From Dasyornis broadbenti (taxonomy: Eukaryota; Chordata; Aves; Passeriformes; Dasyornithidae), in contig VZRN01005829.1 in the NCBI GenBank assembly GCA_013397935.1, positions 62,001 to 126,000 on the forward strand: 64,000 nt of DNA. Reading direction: 5' to 3'. The translations under genes and the position numbers were made by a program. Below are positions 35,160-49,502 of this stretch, one piece after another (positions within the stretch are counted from its first letter, which is position 1; each line of letters starts with the position of its first letter). The notes under the pieces were generated by a model, which saw nothing but the letters and a program-made list of their open reading frames with translations, was not told the DNA's origin and did no database searches.

Positions 35160-35930
35160 TCATAGAATAACAGAATGAATGGGAGATACAGACACCTCTG
35201 GGAATGTAGCAAGGTCAGCTAGGTTGCTCAGGGCAATTCCAACAATGGAGACTCCACACCCTCTCTGGGCAACCTGTACCAATATTGAACGTCTTCACTA
35301 AGGTTAAAAAAAAATGAAATAAAGAAATTTTTGTTACATTTAACTGGCATTACAAATTGTACCCATTCTTTCCTGTCCACTATCATGGCACTACTGAGAA
35401 GGGTTTGGCTGCACCTTCTTTATTGCTTCCCATCAGTATCTGAGACTTCTCCAGGTTTAATAACCCTGTTCTCAGTCTCTCCACATATGTAAAATGCTTC
35501 AATCTCTAAGTCATCTTTGTTTCTCTCTACTGTATTTCATCTTGTATGTCCACATTTGTCTTGTACAGAGGAGTTCAGAAAGGGACACAGGACTCCAGGT
35601 GTGTCTTATTAGCACCTCTAACAGAGGGGAAGAAACACCTCACTCAACTTGCTACCACTTTTCTGCTTAATACGCTCCAGGAAGCTGAGATCATTGCCAC
35701 AAATGGATACTGACAGCTCATGTACATGTTCTTGTCCACCAGGACATTCAGGTCCATCTCTGTCAAGCTGCTTTGGAGCTGGTTGGTTCTCAGCTTGTGC
35801 TGGTTTAGGAGGCTGATCATCCTTGTGGCTGGGATTTAACATTTTCCCTTTGGTGAACCTGAGGCTATTTCTCTAGCTGCCAGGTCCTTCTGACTGGGAG
35901 TACAACCACTTGTCCCAGCTTTTCACCAAA
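35160..35930 (-). mobile_element. CR1 LINE fragment, antisense, about 770 bp
   Basis: One of the two longest CR1 copies here. In plus-strand order it shows CATAGAATAACAGAATGAAT (tail), AGGTTGCTCAGGGC, CTCTCTGGGCAACCTGTACC, a TTTAATAACCCTGTTCTCAG block, GGACTCCAGGTGTGTC, TTGTCCACCAGGACATTCAG, a CTGTCAAGCTGCTTTGGAGC block and a TGGTGAACCTGAGGC block. This runs from the CR1 3' tail upstream towards the end of its reverse transcriptase reading frame, all inverted. No frame is open across it, so it encodes nothing. The 5' edge is approximate. Confidence 0.92.
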
Positions 35931-37679
35931 TAATTGTGGTCTTGTCAAGAAAACTATTTAAGAAGATTCAATTATTTTGGTGTTATAGGACAAATAAGTG
36001 CTCAGAAAAACATTTTGCATGTTTTCTGGGTTGCACGAATCATAAATTTTCAAGATCTATCAGCCAGGTTTGAGAAGCAAGACTCACGACCCTTTATCAA
36101 CGCATACGCTGCTCTGATCACAATTCATACTGGTTTGAGGGTAAATATATCACTTCAATGAGTTGACAGACTTCTTAATATGTGCTTTTTAGGAACAAGA
36201 AATTCTGTAAGATAAATATCTCTGCAAACCTATCATTATGAATGCGCACTAATGTATACAGCAGGATGAATACATTAACAAAAATCTGTCACTTGTACCC
36301 CTCTGTCTCTTTTTTTCACTTTGCTTTTTAGCATTTCAAGGCAATCAGATTGAATAACCCTGTAACTGTTCCCTTCTGTGATCTTTACTCTGTCTTTCAT
36401 TTTCACATGCATTCTACTTGAAAACGTTCATAATTATAATGCTACGAGAATATACCTTCTTTTGAAAATATGCTTTATTATGAAAAATTGTGGAAATGTA
36501 TAACAGGAAAAGTTTGAGTCCTCCGGTAAGTAAAAAATTGTTGTCAATATTGATGGTATTAGCCGCAGCCCTTTTTCTCTGAACATTTTTCATTATACTT
36601 ATTTGAGGAGCAGTCAAGCTACAGAAGATCAAAATCTGATCTTAGTTACACTGATTTAAATGCAGGGTAACTGTACGGTGGTTAAGTGTTCTTAATGAAA
36701 CAGCTGAATTTTAAATTTGGTTTCCAAACACAAAAAATGTGTTTCACTAACAACCTGTTAGGGTTTTTACTTCTTACTCCTTTGACTAATTTCTTCAAAG
36801 TATGCTTATTTATGCATTCTTTTATAAATGGAATCACAGCTCATTTTGTATTTCTCATTGGGATATCATTTAAGCACAAGTCAAGCTCTGCCATGTGCAC
36901 TCAGATGGTTTAATAGAAAAGATTACTTAAATACCAAAAGAACTGATTGAAGCAAAGCCCTGGTGGATTCCTCAGTAAATATTTTTACAATATTACACAT
37001 ACCTTATAATGCTTTATTAATAACTGTAGACATTGATGGGCTCTGGGACGGATTAGGTTCAGCAATCCAGGCAGAAAACTGCAGACAAAATAAATTCCTG
37101 AGCACAGATATCTGTTTACATAGACCAGAGCCTTTATTCTCTTGTTCATTCATTGTCAGGACCTGGAATATCACTTCATTTTTTTATTCCTTCCTGAATG
37201 TAGGAATTTCTGCTTTTCCAGGTGATGACCCTAATTCCAAGCTCACGTGATAGCAGATTCAGAGAATTGCAAATTGGCCTACCAGTTTTGGCTTTAAGGA
37301 AGAGAAAAATTCATTCTGGGGCATGTGACACAAGATGACTGGTAAGAACAGAGACAGCTACAGAGCAAGGTGGCACTGGATGTGCAGGTACTTCAGCTGG
37401 TTTCAAAAGTATTTGCATCTGATAACCAAATCCGCAGCCAGCTCAGAAGGAAATTATTGAGTAGGGTTATCCATGATGATTACAGTGCTGATGAATGCAC
37501 TTTTCAAAACACATGATCTATTGAACTTTTTGCTGGAAAATTTGTCAAAATAACCCTCACTCTTCATTTTTTGAGGTTTCTTTTCAAATCTCCTATTATC
37601 TTTTACATACAAAAACTACCCCAGATAACCGAGAAAAGAAAATCATTGTTTCAACTGAGAAGAAAAGACATACCCGTAG
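35931..37679. other. unique AT-rich non-coding DNA
   Basis: About 1.7 kb with no gene or transposon recognised. The longest frame is 95 codons (36963-37250, plus), without recognisable domains. Confidence 0.5.
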
Positions 37680-38313
37680 GGGATGCTGGTTGACAGACAG
37701 TTAAATACTGGCCAACATGTGCCCAGCTGGTCAAGGAGGCCAATGACATCACAGTCTATATCAGAAATAATGTGTCCAGCAAGACAGGGCAGTGACCATA
37801 CCCCTCCATGGAGCGTTGGTGAGGCTGTACCTCAAGTTCTGTGTCCAGTTTTGGGCCCCTCACTGCAAGAAAGACATTGAGAGGCTGGAATGTGTCCAGA
37901 GAAGGGCAATGGAGCCGGGGAAGGGTCTGGAACACAAGACTGAGGAAAAGGAGGCTCAGGGGGACCTAATCACTCTCCACAACCATCTGAAATGAGTTTG
38001 TCTGCCTAGGTGGGGGTTTATCTCTTCTCCCAGGCAATAGACAATGGGACAAGAGGAAACGGCCTCAAGTTGCACCAGTGAAAGTTTAGTTTGGATTTTA
38101 GGGAAAATCTCTTCGCTGAAAGGTTTGTCAAGCACGGGAGCAGGCTGCCTGAGGAAGTGGTAGAGTCAGCATCCCTGGAAGTATTTAAAAACACGAAGAT
38201 GTGACACTTGGGGCATTGGTTAAGTGGTGGACTTGGCAGTGCTGGGGTAAACACTTGGACTTGATGATCTTAGATTGCTTTTCCAACCTAAACAGTTGTA
38301 TGATTCTGTGATT
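37680..38313 (+). mobile_element. CR1 LINE fragment, about 630 bp
   Basis: A plus-strand CR1 copy. Landmarks are GGATGCTGGTTGACAGACAG, AACATGTGCCCAGCTGGTCA, AGGAGGCCAATGACATCAC, ATCAGAAATAATGTGTCCAG, GTGAGGCTGTACCTCAAGTT, CTGTGTCCAGTTTTGGGCCC, CACTGCAAGAAAGACATTGA, GTGTCCAGAGAAGGGCAATG, GGAAGTGGTAGAGTCAGCAT, TTGGACTTGATGATCTTAGA and a TATGATTCTGTGATT tail. It covers the end of the reverse transcriptase region and the 3' UTR. Frames are broken by several stops, so it is inactive. It has the opposite orientation to the CR1 at 35160. Confidence 0.95.
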
Positions 38314-39411
38314 TAGGATATAGTAAGCTTGTGAGGAATGTGATAAAAAACAGATTTAATCTTATTTATCTCTTCAAGGTATCTGAGATGTCTCTTTTTG
38401 CTAGGGGATATCTAATCATATACTTTCAGTGAAAAGGTTTAAAAACTACTTAATAACTACCTTTGGTTTTTCCTTTTCTTTTTCCTTTGCTTTTTTTATT
38501 GTGCAGCCTCCCAAAATCTCCCTTATGCTTGGAGATTGAAGTGACTTTGATTTGCATGATGATTTGCACAATTCCCCTTGAAAGTTCCCAGTGCAGCAGA
38601 GCTCTAGAGCAGAGACCTTTGTTTCTCTAGAAAGCAAAAGAAAGGAGGGTTTGATGACTGTGTGAAAGATGTGAAATCATGACAGCCTTTACAACTGGCT
38701 GATGAGTTTTGGAAATCTTTCTGTGAAAATAGACATCATAATGCATGTGTAAAGGAAGAAAAACAGAAAATCAAAGCTACAGGATTTCTGTACAAACTTT
38801 GCAGACACCTCAGAGAACACTGAAATCTTCTCATATATTTAGACCTCATAAGGAAGGGAGGCACACAGCTACCAAGAAAACATGATTATTGCTAAGAAGT
38901 TTGGAAGAAGTCTCATGAAAACGTTGTGTTCCAAAAACTTATAGGAGGAGAACAAATTATTTTCTTTCTAAGGATATTTTTCAGCTTGTTATTTTCATGA
39001 TGATACAAACTTACAGCTCACACAGTCCCTTATCTTCTGCATAAACAGAGCTTTTACTCAGCTTGTGAAAAGTTGGGTCTACAAAATCTTCTTGGTATGA
39101 ATGAAAAAAACTGTGGATGTATTTATGTATATATCTTATAATATTGTCTGCAAGGACTACCTGAACGTTTTTGACTGAGTTAATAGAGGGGTAAAATTAT
39201 AATGCTGTAGATGAGTAAGAAAATTTGGATTTCTTGCTTTTATTAGTAATGTAATATAAGGGATTGTCATGTTAATATAACAACAGTAATATAATAATTA
39301 GAACTGATATAAACATGAATAATTTGAAAAAATTAAAATTCTATTCTCTTAGGTATTAGCCATATTTAGTTACAAAATTTTGGAAAAGGAACGAATATAT
39401 ACAAACAGATG

Positions 39412-39431
39412 GAAATAAATAAATAAATAAG
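39412..39431. repeat. (AAAT)n microsatellite
   Basis: About five AAAT/AAATA units in tandem. Low-complexity sequence. Confidence 0.85.
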
Positions 39432-42400
39432 AAAGACTCTTTTACATTTCCCTCAAGGCTATATTTAATAAATCAGACAGTAAATAGGAATGTAGTTAGA
39501 ATTATAGTGATTTTTTCCTTATTTTTCACTATTTTAAGTCTTTATTAAATAAATGGGTTTTAATTTGATACAAAAGTTCTCACAGATTGCTTACTGAAGT
39601 CACCCTTTGACTCCCTCTAATAACTCCCTCGTACATAACTGGTTAGATATTCATTTTGCAAAGTAGCAAGTGCTTAATTGGCTTTATCTAATCTGAGCGT
39701 AATCAGACACTCAACAGAGCAGAGGATTCTTTTAACCAAAAGATCTCCGAAAGAAGAGATTGTCTGTGCTTCAGCAGCAGCCTCATTAGGGTTGCCCTGA
39801 GAAAATTTCCTAGTGCGGTAATGGACTAGTTAGGCTAGAAAATCAAAGAAAGCATATTTTAAAAGATTTCTTATTAGAAAATAAGTTTCCTTGAGCTGAA
39901 AACTGCAGTCATAGCCAAATAAACAATTACAGAAATTGCAATCCCATTTCCTATAGACAGAGCAAGTCATTTAAAGTACCTCTGGATTCTGGTTTAACTT
40001 GAAGTTGTTTAGTGTCTTTGGCCCAGGAGAAATCTTATTTTCTCTGGTATACACTTCTGTAGAAAGATTCCCTTATTCTAGTAGAACTTTTTCCCATTTC
40101 ACTAGGAATGGTGTGGTTCTTTTAGGTTTTAACTACTTAACACCTGTGCTATAAAATGAAAACTGCCAGATAGAGTGATGTAGAGCTGTCTACTGATAGT
40201 ACCAGAGACTGCACAAGTGTCAGTTTGAGCAGGTCAGGGAACAAAGCTATTTCAGCTGTGTTAAACTGTTAAAATTATCTTCACACTGTCCTCTTTTAAC
40301 GCAAGAATCATCTTTATTGCATGCAGAATTGAAAAAAAGGTATGGAAAGGCAATGGACTGAAAAATGATACAATGCTTGTGTTAAACTGCACCCTATTGA
40401 ATGTAACATTGCAGGAACACAAAAAACGGCCAAAAATTGGTTCTGGAGCAATGCATATTCCTTGTTCTGTGAGAAAAAGAAGCAAATTTGGGTTTGACAA
40501 TACTATTCTAGGTTCAATTGTGAACCTCACAAAGCCTTCAACTGATATTATCAACTAAATGTGTCTATAGTTCTCGAACGTGCAAGACTAGAATTTCTGA
40601 ATGAAACCTTCCAACCCTGATGATGCTTGGCAAGAATAAATGGATCTACATTTTCCCATATCTCAGAAGAATGCTGTGTTAATATTGCCCATTTAGCCTG
40701 AGTACTCACATCTTTGACATAAGAGTGAATGAAATTTCAAAATCCTCACCACTTCTGAAATTCTGTAAAGTATCCTGCTACCTTACACAGGCTTGTTCAC
40801 AGTTTGTTAAGCTCTTAATACTGAACAATGAACACACCCCCTAGGGGAATTCCATGGATATAAAATATATAAAAATGAACAGAACTACTAATTTGTTTAA
40901 AAGTTGTTTATCTGATACTATACAATCTTGCAGCTCCAAGACACTGGGAAAATGGTGTGAGGGAAGTGAGGAATGTCCTTTAAAAACAAGAGCAGAGGTT
41001 TGTATATTTGTGAATTCTGTTTTACTATGTTGAAAAGAATCTAAGAAGCATATATGATGATGTTTTCACAGTGTAATTCCCTAGAGGTTTGAAATAACCT
41101 ACAGCTTGCAGAGTTTTTGAGCTAGTGCTATCTTTTCTCTATTAGAACTGCCATGGGTTTCTGAGTTCCACAGCTAAATTATATATTATGTAATGGCATA
41201 TCTGTTTTTCTTTAACTTGGCTACTGAGTAAAATCACCTAGATTTAGCTATTTTACACCCACATTTGTCTATTCATTATGATTTTGTGATAATCTATCAT
41301 GCACATAGCCTATGAGCTCATCCAGTCTGGTAAACTGTGGTCAGTTTAGTCCCTTCTGACTGTTCACTGCTTACAACTGGAAGCTATTCAGTACTTGGGA
41401 TTGACTCAGTCCCCTTTGGCTTTATGTGAATTTACAAGGAGACATGAAGCTTCTGCAATATCTTTCATACAAATGAGTTCAGGAAGGCACAAGGAACTAC
41501 GGCATTTTTTTGTAATACGAAACAGAACTTTCAGACACTGGCAGATGCATAAATATAGATAATAATGTAAAAAAATACACAAACCCATACAGAGACATAG
41601 AGATCTTGCAAGTAAATTATATGGGAATTTAAAATGCATTGCATAGTTCCTAAGGAGTTTATACTGCTTAAAATACAGAGACACCTTAGCTTGAAAGGCA
41701 AATAATTTCCCTGTTATGATTCTTATTTAAATAAGGAAGAATGGAAGTAATTTTTTTGTTGCTGTTGTTTTTATTTTATGACCAACTTTCACTCTAACTC
41801 TTAGAGGAAAATCTTGACTTTAACTCCTTATCCATCTTGCAGGTTCATGGAATGAAATTCAAGAGCAACAGAAATATGATTACTGCTTTGAAATTACTGA
41901 AAATTAATGTATTTTGCCTTTTGCTGTACCGGTCCTAACCAGAACACTGAAGCATGGACACTTGATTTTGAGCCATGCGGTGAGGCACTTTATGAAATAC
42001 TTGGGCTGTCTTGAAGTTCACTCAGAGAATTTACCAGAGCTGGTGTAGTCACTTGAAATGTGCCATCTGGTTGAACTCACTATGAACTCAGAGTTCTTTA
42101 CTAGATCTTCCCTTTGGGTGAAAATCAAGAGATGTAAAACTTGAAAAGGACTTATAAGTCATAACCAATTTAAATGTGACAGCAGGGTTTTTAAACATGA
42201 TTATTGTGACAGGATTTAAGGGCACATTTATAGCCTAAACCAGACATACAGCAAGAGCTAAATAAGATGGGGTAGTTGAAATCTTTCTCTTTGGGATTTT
42301 TAACTTGATTTGTAGATCTCTCATTAAATTTGTCTACCTTACTTGAGAAGGCAAAGAAATGGCAGGTGAGCCTGTGGATTTTTAAATTCACTTTGGAATG

Positions 42401-43800
42401 AGTCAAACATTTTAGAAATTATTTAAACGAAATGTGATCTTTAAAATAAAAGTCTGTAAAATAAAACACAGTCCTGCAGTTTTATTCTGAAGACTTATAA
42501 ATCAGAACTGAAAAAATCTTTAAGAAAAACACCCACTGAAAATGTTTAATCTGTAAATGCTCCTGTGTTTAAAACTATCTGGCTTGTTTCTACAATCATC
42601 TCTTAGTTTGAGACAAAAATAAAACTTCTAAAAGATTATGGGTTTCTAAAACATGTATGGATTCACTTCTGGTGCAGCCCAAACTATGAATGCCAGCTTC
42701 AGTAAAACTGCAATTATGCATTAGGACACTAATTTCACTTAACAATAATGGAATACTTGGAACATTATTGTAGAGAGACTAAACAATCTCTGACCACTAC
42801 TGAAAACACTCCATGCTGCCATATTGCTATGAGGGCTTGTAGACTTTGCATACAATACACCAATGATTCTATGACTCTAAGGCTCAGCAGAGTTATGATG
42901 AAATGAGTGGCCTAAAGAGAATTTATGTCACCATGCATTAATTCTAATTAATCTGGTGTGGCACTCTGGTCAAATGGCTTTCTCTGCGTCACCGTTTTTC
43001 TTCTCATTTTCTTATTTCTTTAATTGATTTGACAAAAAAAATCTCACCTTCTTTAGGGCAGAGACTGTCTTTCATGCACATCTTGGCAGGATAGAAATGT
43101 TCACACACCGACCAAGAATCAACAGTAGTATTATACATTTTGCATTCAACTGAACTTTGAAATGGGTCATAATCTTTGGCTGAGGAATTATTCTGCTACA
43201 GATAAACTCACTTTCTGCAACAGCAGATAATTCTTATCTTGAACAAGTTGTGATGTCAGCCAATATTATCATCATCACACTTCAAAAATAGGAGATAGCT
43301 GAAAGAAAGTAATTAAAAAACAAATAAACTGAACTTCAAAAGTGTAACAGCAGCTTGAAAGAGTAATTATGGGGCTCTGCAGTCAATATTGCTTCTGTAT
43401 ATCTCAGCTGGTTGATTAACTGGCAAAAGTACTTTTAACTACTTCTGTCATTTTAAATTTACAAATATTTTTCTTTCCTGGTGTACTTGGCATTTCTTCA
43501 TTTGTGTTTCAAATCTTCTTTTATTATTTATTCTACTGAGATCCTAATTTAGCAAAATAATTAATTGTAGACAAAGGATTAAGCAGAATATTAAATTTGG
43601 CTTTGTTAATAAGGAAGAAAAACGCTTCTGTGAAGCTGTTTGTAAGCAGAACTGAAATAGTTTCAAACAATGATCCATTGTAGCCAGTTAGTCTGGGCTT
43701 GGAGTAAAACCCAAACCATTCAGGGCTGGCAGCAGACATACAGAAATAATCTTGATTTCTGTGGTGTGGACTCCCATGCTAGAGGTATCACATACAGGCT

Positions 43801-43865
43801 CAAATCCTTGCTTAAAAGAAAAGGAAAGAAAGAAAAAGAAAAAAAAAACTAAAAAGGAAAAAACA
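43801..43865. repeat. purine-rich tract
   Basis: A nearly pure A/G stretch of AAAGGAAAGAAAG type. Low complexity, with no attached element. Confidence 0.75.
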
Positions 43866-44345
43866 ATTGTTTCAACTGACTTTCTTTTAAAGCAGCATTT
43901 CAGAGTTTCTACAAAGCCTAAACTAATGTGACTTAGGAAAATTATAATAAAATTAGTACATAGTCCTAGGCGAGTATTCTATTTTATAGTTAATTACCAT
44001 AAAACAGCATTGCCCATCAATGGAAACTCAAATATCTATCTCTTTATCTATATCTGGACAGAGACTGATAGAGCAGATGAATTTATGTCTCAAGAACTGG
44101 TTCTTAAAATGCATTGGGACACAGAGAAGCCCCAGGTAAGCATGGCTTGCACAAAGAGTTAGGTCCTCCAAGTACAAGTAGACGATCATTGTTGGTGCAC
44201 GTTATTGGCAGATATTTTGTGATTGCCTCTTCCCTGGCCCTTACCAAATATGTGATTCTGAACTGCAAACCATTTGCAGTCAACATCTAATCCAAAGAAG
44301 ATTAAATAGAAAAAATTTTAGTAGATTAGTCATGTTTTCTGTAAA

Positions 44346-44363
44346 TAACAACAACAACAACAA
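44346..44363. repeat. (AAC)6 microsatellite
   Basis: Six AAC units in tandem, perfect or nearly so. Confidence 0.9.
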
Positions 44364-44940
44364 AATCAGTAAGTAAATTCTAAGTGGTTGACTTCATTCT
44401 GTGAGGAAATGATATGTACAAACCCCCACAATAAAGTAGAAAAAAGAATACCACAGTCAATCTACAACAATTGTAGCAGCCAGGGGCCAAGGAGAGATAA
44501 TTTTCTACAAAATTGGTTTCTGATCTCTTAGTCCTAATCCTCAAAGGAGAATGAAAAATAACTTGAAAAGATTGAGACCAAATAATCATAACTTTGACAC
44601 TAAACATAATGAACTGCATAAATATATTTGTAGATGTATCACATATTACAACTTTGCCATGTCCCTCCCTGCTGGGTATTGTCTTTTCCAAAAATACTAA
44701 TTTTCACTTTATTTCAGCAGGGTCTGTGTCATGGATTTGATTGTTTCAAGCTGTAGGATGAAGCATTTTCAGAACATTGTCACACTGATAGGCGTAATTG
44801 CAGTGTTAGGGGTTGAAATTTTGGAGGCTACAGTAATCAAAGAAAACTAACAGATGGGTAGGAGTCTAAATATATTTTGACTGTGTGGCCAAGCTGATAC
44901 GAAAAGACAAAAAATTTGAGATTGGTTTTTTTGGGGTTGC

Positions 44941-44969
44941 TTTTTTTTTTTTTTTTTTTTTTTTTTTTT
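44941..44969. repeat. poly(T) run, 29 bases
   Basis: An uninterrupted T29 run that would be an A tail read on the minus strand. The adjacent 44970-45320 interval is more GC-rich than its surroundings; a retroposed copy is possible but no polyadenylation signal precedes the tail. Confidence 0.9.
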
Positions 44970-47900
44970 GATGTCCTTTGACAAATAACCTTAGCTTAAA
45001 CCGATGACATGGGAAGTGTGTACAATCCAGTGGCAATATCCACAGGGAAAGAAGAAATGCCCTCAGCTGATTGATGTCCTGTGCTGCCTTGTGAAGCACG
45101 CCTGGTGTGTTTAAGGTTTGGTTCTTTGGCTTGAGGAGCCGTGACTCTCAGCACAGCCCAGGTTTGTCCGCTGCAGAGTTGAGCCCAATAGAAATTGCCA
45201 CTGCAGGCACCCACAGTGCAGTAGAGCACGGGAATGAGCTGTGATGTTCATTTTTCTAATGCAGCAAGAGGCCCTGCAGTGGGCACTGTCCAGTGGCTGT
45301 CACCAAACTACATCTGCAAATGTAGATGCAGTTGAGTGAGAATCTTAGTGAGAGCATTCACGCACAACCTCAAAGCACAGCTTGTGGAAATCCAGCTCGT
45401 GGGCTTGTATTTCATGTGTTTGTTCTCCTCCTTTCAATAATGTCAAAGGTCAGTGAAGAGAATTTAATAAAAAAATATTTACTTTTTGCAAAGTCCGGTG
45501 GCCCGGCTCTTTTACTACAGGCAGTATGAAAGGTAACAAGATCATCAGAAATTCTGTCAGATATTTCAGAAATGTTTTGTACAGTTTTTAGTAAAGTTTG
45601 ATTTGGAAAGCCACATTAAAAAAAAAAGGTTAATAAATAGTAATGAAATACTGAATATACATGGTGTGCTGAAAGCTCTTTTGTTTTTAAGTTTCCAAAC
45701 TGTTTCCCAACTTCTATGGGTTTTCAAAAATAGTGACAACTCATCTTACAGAAAGTGGGAACACCAAGTACTTCTCACAGGTTTCCATGTAAACCTTCAG
45801 ACAGTGAGTATCTCCAAACCAATCCATAGAATTAGTCTTCCTTACATCTCTGTAGAATAAAATAAAACTCTTCTTCCTTTTATAGAATGGAAAAGAAAGG
45901 AACTGGGGCTATTTGTCTAACACCACACATCTTTTGCCAATGAGGCAATTTGTAACATGGAGGGAAAGCTTTTGTTCTCTGACAGGGTAGCAGACACCTT
46001 AAATTAAGTAAAGAAATAGTAAAAAAAAAAAAAAAAGAGAAAATGAAAATATGCATATGGACATCAGAGAGAAAATGAGAAAAGAATAATATGCAGTCTC
46101 TAAATAAAAATATTTAAGAGTAAGAAATATCACTAAATATGAAAACTGTCATTGATCCTTGTCATCAAGGCTGCGTTTCATACACACAAAGTGAATAACT
46201 ATAAAACGTGACAACAGCAATCCCTGTCTTGGTTTCCTCACTCACCATAAGAAGTCTTTGTTACAACTGAATGCATTAGGATCCAAATGAATTGGCACGA
46301 CCTTACTGGTGTCAAAGCAAGATGTTACCGGCATCAAACAAAATTCAAGGGCAAGGACAACCTACTTAGTAAATTATGTGATTATCTGTTCCACAAAGCA
46401 TTGCTACTAAATGGTAAGATGAGCAGAAAATTGAAAGCTAGTCCTTTTCATAATCTTGAAAATATAAAATATCTTTCTGTTGATTGTTAATCAACCAATT
46501 AGATATTTCTCAATCAGATATAAACCAATGACATTGCAGCCTCATATCAGAGTCTTCTGCTTTACAAAACACTTATAAGCATTGTGGGAATTAACATTGT
46601 TCTGAATGTCTGTTATTAATTTTGGTCAGACTCAAAATAACTCATATGCAGAGCTGTATGACTGCACCACTTCTAGTCCACCATAGAAACAGGAGTCACA
46701 CTGGGGAAAACAAACCAAAAAAAAATGAAAGATATCTCTCAAACGTGAGCACCAATATTACCAGTGAAGCACTTAAACATAAAGGATTGTAAAAAAAATA
46801 GTTGAACATCTCCAGTAGTTATTTTTCACAGTAGAACAAGTTTTTTTTCTCTCTTTATCCATCATAATAATTATTATCATTATCTATGTACATTATGGGA
46901 AGCACCCTGTTGATCAACACAAGATCAAGTTCTATTATTTTTAGTATAGAGAAGTTGAGAGACAAGACTGTTTCTTTTCCCAGAGAGCTCATAATATGAG
47001 TGACAGAAGCTAAATTTATACCGATAAATTAAAAAGCAGCGAGAAATATTCCCAGGCACTGGATTTAAATTCTTTATGCTGTGAAACTGTTAGAATGGTT
47101 TTAGAACCGCTTTCTGGACAGGTCCAGGCAGCACTCTTCAAAATGAACCTGAAGAGTGTATCAGGAGGCAGTAGGAATCAGAGGCAATTCCCAGTCTCTG
47201 GAATTCAGACACCCTTCACAGATCGTTAACCCAACTTTCACAACAGGAAGGAACTATACACAATCCAGCCTTTTTTCCCCTCCACCCCGTTGAAAAACCT
47301 TCAGAGTGACACATGCCAAACATGCCTCACCGAAGACTCTAGCCCTCAGTTAGCTACAGACATCCCAGAGAATATTTTTACTTTTTGCAATTAAAATCTG
47401 GGACAGTAAAGGAATCTGGAAAAAAAAAAAAAATTCTATTGTTCTAAACAATAGAAATTGTTTCAAATTGATACCAAATTTCTCAGTTTGTCCATGAAAT
47501 AGAAAATTCTCATTGTTACCATGTCTTTGCTTTCGTCTTCACATGGGCACAGCAGGAACAGGCTTCAAGGGCTCTACCAAACACGTTTTGCCCAAGAGAG
47601 CCTCAGAGAGCCAGGTATTCACAGGCATCCTCCAGGGTGCTGTGTTCAGATCCCTGGAGTTCACAATTAGAAGGATACTAGTCTGGTATTATCTTAAGAC
47701 GCACCTTTGCTGTTTTACCTAGACAATTGCACTGCTCCCTGCTCCTCTGATCAAGCTCATATTCCAACTTAGAAATGTAATTTTCAAAGGCATTTCTGCA
47801 CTGGCAATGCACTAGAGTAGTTAAACTTGAATATTTCTGCAACATTATGATTCGTTTCCTCTTGAATTGTCCTGTCAAACTCACTACACCTTCTCATGCT

Positions 47901-49030
47901 CTAAAGCTGAAGAAACTTTAAAAGTATTTTCCTGCTAAAAATACTTGATGGTGAAGAATGTTACAAAGTTTGTTAAACTTGTTATGGTTTTGGTGGTTTT
48001 TTTTTTTGTTTGTTTTCTCATTTAACTTAGTATGGCATGATCACTTTGGGATTGCCTGCACTACAGAGCAAACCTCTTCCCTTTCTATTTGATCACCCAA
48101 GGCAGTAGAGGTTTTAACACTTGAAAAGTGGGTAAGCTCTGGGGATGAGACACGGACAATAGGACACGTTCTGAAGTTGCCAAGTTAAAAACCAATTGTA
48201 TGATTAACACAAAATAATGCATATTTCTTAGCATTAGAGACACAAGAAGGGATTTAGCTTCTTAAACTGTAATGAGATGAAGTTTCATTCTCATCATTTC
48301 CCAGTTATAACAGTTAATAGAGGGAAAACCAATTTAATTAAACTTCAAGAAAGGCAAATCCAATAATGTTGTGAAGTGGATTTACCTTGACTCCATGTCA
48401 GAAATCTGCTCCCAGACCGTTCCTCTGAAATAAATCTGATGTTAACTTTCCTACAAATTCTCTTTTTGGATTCATGTAGGATTCAGACTGGAGGGTCCTG
48501 CTGATTCATCAATTATTGTGGAGAAGCACCTGTGACTTTACAAGGACATGTGTCTATGAAGACTCTTCTGATGAGAAGGAATAACCTCTGCAGAGGTGCA
48601 AAAGTGGGTGGAACGGCACAATCTTTCCAGCCCTGAAGATTACACTGACTCTGTGTCCTTTACAGAGTCTGAACTTTTATTTCTAGGCAGACCTAAACAA
48701 CTCTCCGTGTGGTCCTTTTGTTCCTCAAAATTGAGTTGCGTCACTCTGTGACATCTGTTACATTTTACACAAATAGTTTCACTGCATCTGGAAAGAATTT
48801 CTGTACATGTAAAAGATTTCATAATTTGAGTTTTGGAGGCATCTGCGTAAGGACAGTGGTTTAAAACTGGCAAATAGTTTTGCTTTTTTAATTGGCTGGT
48901 GTGTTAAACCATGAGGACATCAAGAAAAAAATCATATTGAATCACTGAGAATGTGCGTGGAGCAACAGCAGATGCCCACTGATAGGTTACAAAGACAGAT
49001 AAGATGCTGATGTTACTAATAAAACCTGCA

Positions 49031-49071
49031 AAGCAAAAGAGAGAGAAGAGAGAGACAGAAAAGAAAGAGAA
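49031..49071. repeat. GA-rich tract
   Basis: A polypurine stretch with GAGAGAAGAGAGAGA repeats. Simple low complexity. Confidence 0.8.
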
Positions 49072-49502
49072 CTAAAATAAATTTGGATAAAGTACTGAAT
49101 ACTTATTCTAGTTACCATTCTGCTCAGAAAAGGAGGGATTTATCCAAAAGTGCAAAAGAAACCTTGAAGGGAAGGAAACAAAATATGCTTCTTTGCCATT
49201 TACAGTTTTAAAGGGCATTGTACGTGTTTGTTTTTTTTTTTTTTAGAGAAACCTAAACCAGAGATTTATATAAGATTAAGGTCTACAAATGGTGGCATAT
49301 TATCTAAAGGCCTTCATTCACAGTAAATTAGTGAAATAATTTAGGGTTGGATTAGATCACCTGAAACAGCAACTATGAAAACATTTTCTAAGTTATATGG
49401 CACGGCTCGTTTGCATCCAGCAGTTCCATTTGTGATACCAATATGCAAAAATAGCTCCAAATCTGAAGTGCTTAGATTATAGTAGAGGACTTTATAAAAC
49501 TT

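Noticed and set aside
45880..45970. Possible MIR remnant (GGAACTGGGGCTATTTG block)
   Set aside because: Only one short block resembles the SINE core. The downstream order does not fit.
48150..48185. CR1-like stretch GACAATAGGACACGTTCTG followed by AAGTTGCCAAG
   Set aside because: It resembles the CR1 'acaagagg..ctcaagttgcac' block, but only about 35 bp match and neither flank continues the element.
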